A stretch of DNA of 20,034 nucleotides from NCBI GenBank assembly GCA_021784615.1, contig JAJYHU010000435.1, forward strand, positions 1-20,034. Reading direction: 5' to 3'. Position 1 is the stretch's first letter, and the number at the start of each line of letters is the position of its first letter. The translations under genes were made by a program, and so were the position numbers. Positions 15,081 through 20,034 of this stretch are shown piece by piece. Origin of the DNA: Acidobacteriota bacterium (lineage in GTDB: Bacteria > Acidobacteriota > Terriglobia > UBA7540). The notes beneath the pieces are model-generated. The model was not told the DNA's origin. It ran no database searches and saw nothing but the letters and a program-made list of their open reading frames with translations.

Positions 15081-16895
15081 TTAGACGGTAAGAGTCAAAT
15101 TGACCGGGCCGTTGTGCTGGAGCGTCACGTCCATTGTTTTTGACGCGGCGTCCCATTTCGTTTGGACGGTTCCATGCCGGGTTTGGTGCGAGAGCGAGGG
15201 AGTTCCCTCGCCCAGTACCGCAAACTGAAGCGTGGTGAAGCGCCGCTCCTGGTCATCAGGATTGGTCACGTAATTTTGCAAATATGCTTGGGCATCAAAG
15301 TCCTTGGGCAGAGGCTCGTCCCAGATGTGGGTTTTCACAAGATAGTTATTCACAAGCAGAGAAACTGAACGCGGGCGCTGCCGGATCAGGATCATTGAGT
15401 GTGGACGCAGGCGGCCGGAAAGCTTAACGGGCCGGCCGGCAATCGACACGCGGAAGCGGAAATCCTGCGCGATATCCTGGTTCTCGTGCCAGTTCGTTAC
15501 AAACCATGCGCGGTTGATGTGGATGGCAAGCGCGGCGCCGGATGATTCGGCAGGGTAAAGTTTGTCAAAGTAAGCGCGCTCCTGCTCCGGGTTCGCGAAC
15601 TGGTGCGGCCGGATGACGTGCGGGAAACGCGCGCGCGCCTTTGCGGGAGCTAGCTTGGGAATAACCGGCAAAAAGTAATAGCGACCGGAACGCGGAATGA
15701 GCGCCGCAGATAGATCGCGGGACAGAATTTCCTTGTCGGGCTCGCTTGTGCCATAGAGCGGCCGGTACAACTCCTCGCCTGGAGTGTCGAGTTCAGTCCC
15801 CGGCCGGCCGGAGTCCTGATAGGCCACTTGCATTTTGGCCAGCGCCTGCGCGCGGTCCGGAATCAGCCTGTTGTCCAGGACGGTTTTGAGCAAAGGATAG
15901 ATGGCGTTTTTCCACGCCGGAGTCAGGCGGTACGTGCCCGCGCGATCGGGGCAGGCGAATGCGTGCGTGGGCATTTCAAAACTGTAGACCGTGGCTCCGC
16001 CCGCAATTGCCCACAGCAGGTTTTGGGCGTAGAAGATGTCCGGGCAGGAGATGGCGCTGGCGAAATCCCAGCCCTTAGTGACGGCGAATCCCTTGCCGTG
16101 CTGCCGGGCGTAACCTCGCCTGCCTTTGCTCGGCAAAAAACGTTTGCCGTAGCCTTGTTCAAACCACCACCAGTCCTCCACATTAAATCCCCAATGCGCG
16201 ACGATCTCGGACGCCCACATTCCCATTACCAAGGAAGCGGTTTCAAAATACTTGCCCCAGCCATTCATTTTGTCGGTCAGAATTACGGAGTCGCCGTTCC
16301 TGCGCAGGGTATTAAAGATTTCAGGGTCTCTGCCGGCCTTCATAAAAATGTGCTCGCGCTGGTAGGGATAACCCATATCCTGCCAGGTGATCAGGGCGCG
16401 GTAGTGGCCGCACAATTCAATGAAACCGAGCAGGTGGCTCTGCTCTGAGGGACTGAGGCCCGGTCCGCAACTCAGCTCGCAGCAGCGGCAGCCGATCAGA
16501 TTGGGAAACTCCTCGAAGGCCTTTTGGACTCCCTCGATGCGCGTGGGCGGGCTGTCTGCCTCATCCCCCTGTACTGAAAGGATGACAGGAATGCCCCTTG
16601 CGCGGGCGCGTTCAAGGTCGAGGAAAAGCGAGGGTGGCGAGCCTTTTGATCCCACGCCCGTCCCGCCCTGGAATTGCATGGCGCAATAAGGTCGGAATTC
16701 TTCTGGCAGAAGGTCCCATGCCGCCGTGCCGCCTTCCAGGACAATCAGCGGGTTTGCCGGCGAAATCATGCGTCGCAACGGGGGCTTGTTGCCGGCTAGT
16801 GACGGGCTTGGACCAATCCGTGCGGCAATTCCGAGGCAACCGCCGCCGGCCATCGCAAGCCCTGCTTCCACGAATTCTCTTCGAGTGATCTTCAT
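15081..16895 (-). CDS. Tat-exported putative GH98-like glycoside hydrolase
   Basis: A 604-residue protein with a Tat signal (M-K-I-T-R-R-E-F, then a Gly/Ala-rich hydrophobic stretch). Residues about 45-340 look like a TIM barrel. Visible strand motifs are R-P-Y-C-A-M-Q-F (68-75), P-V-I-L-S-V-Q-G-D-E (103-112), N-L-I-G-C-R-C-C-E (132-140), L-T-D-K-M-N-G-W (206-213), F-N-V-E-D-W-W-W (237-244) and Y-S-F-E-M-P (304-309). This pattern and the length fit GH98, whose members are endo-beta-1,4-galactosidases or xylanases. E140 and E307 are plausible catalytic residues but unproven. A beta-rich C-terminal domain covers about 480-604. An upstream in-frame TTG at 16995 would bury the Tat motif, so the ATG at 16895 is preferred despite a weak ribosome binding site. 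It lies 135 bp downstream of the DUF4838-type gene, possibly co-transcribed. Confidence 0.68.
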   Translation of the reverse strand: MKITRREFVEAGLAMAGGGCLGIAARIGPSPSLAGNKPPLRRMISPANPLIVLEGGTAAWDLLPEEFRPYCAMQFQGGTGVGSKGSPPSLFLDLERARARGIPVILSVQGDEADSPPTRIEGVQKAFEEFPNLIGCRCCELSCGPGLSPSEQSHLLGFIELCGHYRALITWQDMGYPYQREHIFMKAGRDPEIFNTLRRNGDSVILTDKMNGWGKYFETASLVMGMWASEIVAHWGFNVEDWWWFEQGYGKRFLPSKGRRGYARQHGKGFAVTKGWDFASAISCPDIFYAQNLLWAIAGGATVYSFEMPTHAFACPDRAGTYRLTPAWKNAIYPLLKTVLDNRLIPDRAQALAKMQVAYQDSGRPGTELDTPGEELYRPLYGTSEPDKEILSRDLSAALIPRSGRYYFLPVIPKLAPAKARARFPHVIRPHQFANPEQERAYFDKLYPAESSGAALAIHINRAWFVTNWHENQDIAQDFRFRVSIAGRPVKLSGRLRPHSMILIRQRPRSVSLLVNNYLVKTHIWDEPLPKDFDAQAYLQNYVTNPDDQERRFTTLQFAVLGEGTPSLSHQTRHGTVQTKWDAASKTMDVTLQHNGPVNLTLTV

Positions 16896-16934
16896 GCTCG
16901 TAAGGCGCCCCAAAGTGCCACGAAAGTATCCACA

Positions 16935-16950
16935 GTCAGGGTTGCCTGAC
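16935..16950. promoter_or_regulatory. Dyad GTCAGG-GTTG-CCTGAC upstream of the GH98-like gene
   Basis: Perfect 6-bp arms around a 4-nt centre, flanked after one mismatch by two more complementary pairs (AC and GT). It lies 40-55 bp upstream of the GH98-like ATG. The half-sites share GTCAG/CTGAC with the dyad at 4827-4843, differing by one base in spacing. It is either an operator or a leader hairpin. Confidence 0.4.
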
Positions 16951-17030
16951 AGTAAGCTCTTGGAATAAGAACAGGGCCGCGGCTGGAAATACGCCAACCG
17001 TGGCCACTCTCTGCCGCGCGGGAGTCTTTG

Positions 17031-19571
17031 CTACGCGTGCGCGGAGTAGTCCGCGTCAATCCGCAGGGTCTCGGCGGGCTTCAAGGCGCGTTTTTGCGAC
17101 CACACCGCGACGGTTACCCGGTTCTGGTTTTTAGCGGTCCAGTTCAGGGTGCAGCGTGCCACCTGCTCCTTAGGAAAGCGGATGATGACCGTTCGCCCCG
17201 TACCCTGGTTAAGCATCCGCAATTCTCCATCCGGCAGTTCGGTCCCCGTATACTCCTCCACGCCAACGGGTTCCTCTACCGGCTTGATCAGTTTGATCTC
17301 AATCGCTTTCCCATCTTGCCGCCGGAACGAGACGAAGGTGCGGTCCATGTTCTGCGGATTGGAGCCTCCGGGATCAATGTCGATTTGCGATTGGAGCGTG
17401 ACTTCAAGGCTTGTTGTGCCGGTGTTTTCAAGAGTTGTTTCCGTATGCACCTGCGCGGCCCCGTCCACAAGCTGGATGCGTCGATGGCAGCGAATGCCAT
17501 CGACGGTTCCGACGAGGCGCCATTCACCTGCGGTTGGCGCTGTGGCCAGTTCCCATTTCATCGGCTTTGGGTTGCGGTCAAGAAAGTCGCCATAAGGGAA
17601 TACCGCTATTCCGCGAAAGTCGGGATAAGTCTGGTCGGTTGGATCCGGTTCAAGGAGAACATTTTCTCCGGCAGGCTTGGGGAGCATTTGGATGATCCGG
17701 CCGGTGAGTTCCGGAGCCAAACGCACAGTTACTGAAGCGTTGTTCAGGGTTTCAATGCGATAGGGTTTGATGCGGACAGGGAATTCCTTGCTTCCCAAAT
17801 CGGAGTCTTCCACAAGGCCCGATATCCCGAATCGCTCGACACGGCTCATTAAAGCCTTGTAGCGGCGAGTCGCGTCCCTGAGGTTGACGGGTTCGTAGCT
17901 GTTGCCCCGCACGACATACCTTTTTACGCGGTTAAGCTCCAGGTAATCGAGTGGCAGCCGCGCCTTTTCAACCCTTGCGCGGATGTCATCATTTTCCGCC
18001 GCCGTCTGAGCGCGAGCAAAGAAGCGGTCGGCCTGCGCCAGGAACTCGTCCGAGAAGTGCGGCGAAGCGCAGCACCAGAAATGCTGGCCTTTTCCTTTGG
18101 GAGGCAAATCCACAACGCGCTGGAGCGAGTTGAAGTAGGCAAGCATGGCGGGAGCCGCTTTCCCGTAATAGGTCTGGTGAAATTCCTCAATGACCCGCTT
18201 GACGTCGGCGCGGGTGTCCCACAGCAGCCGCGCCATTACGTAGGAGCGAAGGGCGGCGTTTTCGGCTCCCCCGCCTTTGACCACCCATCCTTCGAGGAAA
18301 ATGCCTACCACGCCGTTGCGCTGATACATCGGGATATCCGCGGCCAGCTCTCCGAAGTCCGGATAAGGCCGAAGGCCGTGGGAAAAGTTGGTGACGTAAT
18401 GCCAGATGTAGAGATTGTGGGTAATCGCCGCCCAATCCCGCAGGTCCTTCATGATGTAGGCGTCGTAGCGGCAGTCTTCATAAGGATGCGCCTCGCAAGC
18501 CCCGATCGGGCACATGCGGATGCGAACGTTGGGGAGCGGCCGCGTCTTGGATGGAGCAGTTTGTGTATACGAATAGGCCAGTGTATCGATGAGCTTGCCG
18601 GGATATTTCGGAGCGACAGCCGCGGCGACCGCATTGACAAATCTTAAAACAGGGCCGGAATGCGCCCCACCTTCTTCTTCTTCCACGCGGCGGCAGTTGT
18701 CGCACTCGCACCAGCCCCAACTGTCGTTTTGAGAAACCGAGAAGATCGTGGCCTCGGGATGTTCGCGGATCCACTCAAAAACGGTCGCAATGGCAATGCG
18801 AAGGACCTCTGGATTTGTCAGGCAGAGCTGAGCGTTTTCATCGCGCCGCTTGCCGTCTACCAAGGCGAAGTATTCCGGATGGTCCTTAAAATACTTCTTG
18901 GGAGGAAGCAACGCGTAGAAAGTGTGGACAAAAGGATAGTACTTGATCGAGCCGCCCCTTGCGTCGTCGAGTTCGGAGCTCAGTCCGCCGTTCATCTTGT
19001 TGCGCGCCATCCAGTCTCCGTTCAACGCCTCGGTAAAATACGGCGCGCGGTATTCGAAAGCGGGCTTCTGGATTTCGTCGAGCGGCTCAACTGTAATTTT
19101 GCGGAGCTTGGGAATGCGACTGACATCCTCCGTGAACCAGCGGCAGCCAAGTTTTTCAAGAAATGTGTAAACCCCGTACATCGTCCCGCGCTGGCGGCCT
19201 CCCGCGATCACCAGATTGTCGTGGGACGTCCGGAGCATAAAGCCTTCCGCGCCCAGAGACTTGAAAGGGATGTCGAGATTAAGGCGTTCCAGCCTGCTGC
19301 TGTTTCCGACCAGCACCAGCTTGCCTTGCACCTTGTCGGTGTCAGTCACGATCGGGAGGGTGGCCCCGGAAATCTCTCCCAGGAATTTTTGCAGCTCCTG
19401 CGCTCCGTGGACCTCTGAAGGCGAAGCGTGGCCCGAGAGGCAAATCGAATAATTCGTCTTGCCGTCCGCGGCCAACTCGATGGGTTGCGTTCCGCCCTTC
19501 AGCGCGGCTGCCTGCGCTTTGAGCGCCGGAAGCGAAACTGCCAGCGACTTAAGAAAATTACGACGTTGCAT
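17031..19571 (-). CDS. Tat-exported DUF4838-type protein with alpha-glucuronidase-like N-terminal domain
   Basis: An 846-residue protein starting M-Q-R-R-N-F-L-K followed by a hydrophobic stretch and A-Q-A, a Tat-type signal. Residues about 30-160 resemble the small alpha/beta N-terminal domain found before GH67 alpha-glucuronidase and GH20 barrels. About 170-480 match the DUF4838 pattern: W-G-W-C-E-C-D-N-C (285-293), F-V-N-A-V-A (311-316), and L-I-D-T-L-A-Y-S-Y-T (327-336) with nearby C354 and C359. The three-Cys motif may bind metal or form disulfides. About 590-846 form C-terminal beta-sandwich regions. Activity of the family is not known to me; a role on uronic-acid or amino-sugar containing glycans is an inference from fold. 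GAGGAGG (19579-19585) sits 7 nt upstream of the ATG. It lies between the GH98-like gene and the partial gene on the same strand. Confidence 0.8.
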   Translation of the reverse strand: MQRRNFLKSLAVSLPALKAQAAALKGGTQPIELAADGKTNYSICLSGHASPSEVHGAQELQKFLGEISGATLPIVTDTDKVQGKLVLVGNSSRLERLNLDIPFKSLGAEGFMLRTSHDNLVIAGGRQRGTMYGVYTFLEKLGCRWFTEDVSRIPKLRKITVEPLDEIQKPAFEYRAPYFTEALNGDWMARNKMNGGLSSELDDARGGSIKYYPFVHTFYALLPPKKYFKDHPEYFALVDGKRRDENAQLCLTNPEVLRIAIATVFEWIREHPEATIFSVSQNDSWGWCECDNCRRVEEEEGGAHSGPVLRFVNAVAAAVAPKYPGKLIDTLAYSYTQTAPSKTRPLPNVRIRMCPIGACEAHPYEDCRYDAYIMKDLRDWAAITHNLYIWHYVTNFSHGLRPYPDFGELAADIPMYQRNGVVGIFLEGWVVKGGGAENAALRSYVMARLLWDTRADVKRVIEEFHQTYYGKAAPAMLAYFNSLQRVVDLPPKGKGQHFWCCASPHFSDEFLAQADRFFARAQTAAENDDIRARVEKARLPLDYLELNRVKRYVVRGNSYEPVNLRDATRRYKALMSRVERFGISGLVEDSDLGSKEFPVRIKPYRIETLNNASVTVRLAPELTGRIIQMLPKPAGENVLLEPDPTDQTYPDFRGIAVFPYGDFLDRNPKPMKWELATAPTAGEWRLVGTVDGIRCHRRIQLVDGAAQVHTETTLENTGTTSLEVTLQSQIDIDPGGSNPQNMDRTFVSFRRQDGKAIEIKLIKPVEEPVGVEEYTGTELPDGELRMLNQGTGRTVIIRFPKEQVARCTLNWTAKNQNRVTVAVWSQKRALKPAETLRIDADYSAHA

Positions 19572-19578
19572 TACAATT

Positions 19579-19585
19579 CCTCCTC
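19579..19585 (-). promoter_or_regulatory. Strong ribosome binding site of the DUF4838-type gene
   Basis: GAGGAGG on the minus strand, 7 nt before the ATG at 19569-19571. It is among the best Shine-Dalgarno matches in the window and fixes the start directly before the Tat motif. Confidence 0.65.
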
Positions 19586-19658
19586 GTTAAAGCCGTCTGT
19601 GGGAATAAGGGCCCTTGTCCGTGCATGGCGTTTTGTCAGGACCTCGGTTGCCGCACCC

Positions 19659-19687
19659 ATTATACGGGTATTGCGGGCGCTGGGGAA
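19659..19687 (-). promoter_or_regulatory. Candidate promoter for the DUF4838-type gene inside the end of the upstream gene
   Basis: The minus strand carries a perfect TATAAT (19659-19664) that includes the TAA stop of the upstream gene. A weak -35, TTCCCC (19682-19687), lies 17 nt away. Short arms ACCC and GGGT flank the -10 symmetrically. The leader would be about 80 nt. The poor -35 suggests activator dependence or chance. Confidence 0.38.
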
Positions 19688-20034
19688 AATTTTGCCGAGC
19701 TTTGCAACCTGGCCATCTCCTCGATAACCTGATGGCAGTTGAGCACCTTCTCCACCAGATCGAGAGGGCGGAAGTAGTACTCGTTGGAAGCCTCGTAGCC
19801 GATGGTTGAGTTGTGGCGGGCAATGGCATATTCGCGCCTGGCCAATTCGATTTCATCCTTGGCGATTTCGATCATTTGAGCCAGGACCGCCTTTTGACTT
19901 TCAGGCGCGCCCGTTTCCAACCGGGCCCGCAAAAGGTAAAACCGGACCTGATGGGTGACACTTTGGAAATGAAGATGGCAAACCTCCGCGATTCCCAAGT
20001 CTTTTTGCGCGAGCGCCCGCTTGCCTGCGGGCAC
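19660..20034 (-). CDS. C-terminal end of a gene cut by the right window edge, function unknown
   Basis: Only the last 125 or so residues are present; the reading frame is open to the edge and the true start lies outside. The visible part is helical: two amphipathic helices with an E-I-A-K-D-E-I-E-L-A-R-R-E stretch, then S-T-I-G-Y-E-A-S-N-E-Y-Y-F and L-V-E-K-V-L-N-C. This resembles the helical C-terminus of large secreted GH20/DUF4838-like sugar-active proteins, in which an acidic helix precedes a G-Y/F-E-x-S-x-x-Y motif. That likeness is from memory and not decisive. It is co-directional with the DUF4838-type gene, 88 bp upstream of its start, and could belong to the same operon. Confidence 0.6.
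   Translation of the reverse strand: MPAGKRALAQKDLGIAEVCHLHFQSVTHQVRFYLLRARLETGAPESQKAVLAQMIEIAKDEIELARREYAIARHNSTIGYEASNEYYFRPLDLVEKVLNCHQVIEEMARLQSSAKFSPAPAIPV

Noticed and set aside
16896..16997. N-terminal extension of the GH98-like protein from a TTG at 16995
   Set aside because: It would bury the T-R-R-E-F Tat motif 38 residues in and uses a rare start. The ATG at 16895 gives a normal signal.
20016..20033. GCCCGC/GCGGGC inverted repeat at the right edge as a regulatory element
   Set aside because: It lies inside the open reading frame of the partial gene and reflects Gly/Ala/Arg codons.
1..20034. CRISPR arrays, tRNA/rRNA genes, insertion sequences or prophage genes
   Set aside because: No regularly spaced direct repeats, cloverleaf-like sequence, transposase motif or terminal inverted repeats with target duplications were seen by eye.

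Overview
This window is moderately GC-rich, densely coding, and almost wholly devoted to extracellular carbohydrate breakdown. Nine protein genes are visible: eight complete and one cut by the right edge. There are no tRNAs, rRNAs, CRISPR arrays, integrases or insertion sequences. Six of the predicted exported proteins start with a twin-arginine (Tat-type) signal of the form R-R-x-F-[LV], and one has a Sec-type signal. This export style, the stand-alone glycosidases with scattered orientation, the DUF4838-type protein and the absence of a SusC/SusD pair suggest a soil or sediment bacterium, perhaps Acidobacteriota (less likely Planctomycetota or Verrucomicrobiota). That assignment is an inference from style and not from a marker gene.

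Layout from left to right. Positions 43-1659 (-) encode a radical SAM enzyme of the ThiH/HydG type fused to a C-terminal hemerythrin-like (HHE) domain. Positions 1795-4722 (-) encode a GH2 beta-mannosidase-like enzyme. This gene diverges from a GH78 alpha-L-rhamnosidase at 4931-7750 (+) across a 208-bp promoter region rich in dyad symmetry. Positions 7814-11149 (-) encode a large secreted protein resembling a six-hairpin glycosidase, of no family I can name. A 583-bp divergent spacer follows. Then come a secreted SGNH/GDSL hydrolase (11733-13130, +) and a Tat-exported protein of unknown family (13362-14684, +), separated by a 231-bp spacer with two strong stem-loops. After a convergent 396-bp spacer, three minus-strand genes read leftward: the 3' end of a gene entering from the right edge (19660-20034), a DUF4838-type protein (17031-19571) and a GH98-like glycosidase (15081-16895).

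Together the genes look like an enzyme set that strips side chains and cuts the backbone of a complex polysaccharide. Rhamnose would be removed by the GH78 enzyme, mannose or a related beta-linked sugar by the GH2 enzyme, and ester groups by the SGNH hydrolase. Internal cleavage would be by the GH98-like protein, with additional unassigned activities. No transporter, sugar-catabolic gene or regulator is in the window, so the substrate cannot be fixed from here.

The most unusual items are the radical SAM-hemerythrin fusion, the paired stem-loops between the SGNH hydrolase and the unknown gene, the SGNH hydrolase lacking the usual catalytic Asp, and the related GTCAG/CTGAC dyads in two promoter regions.
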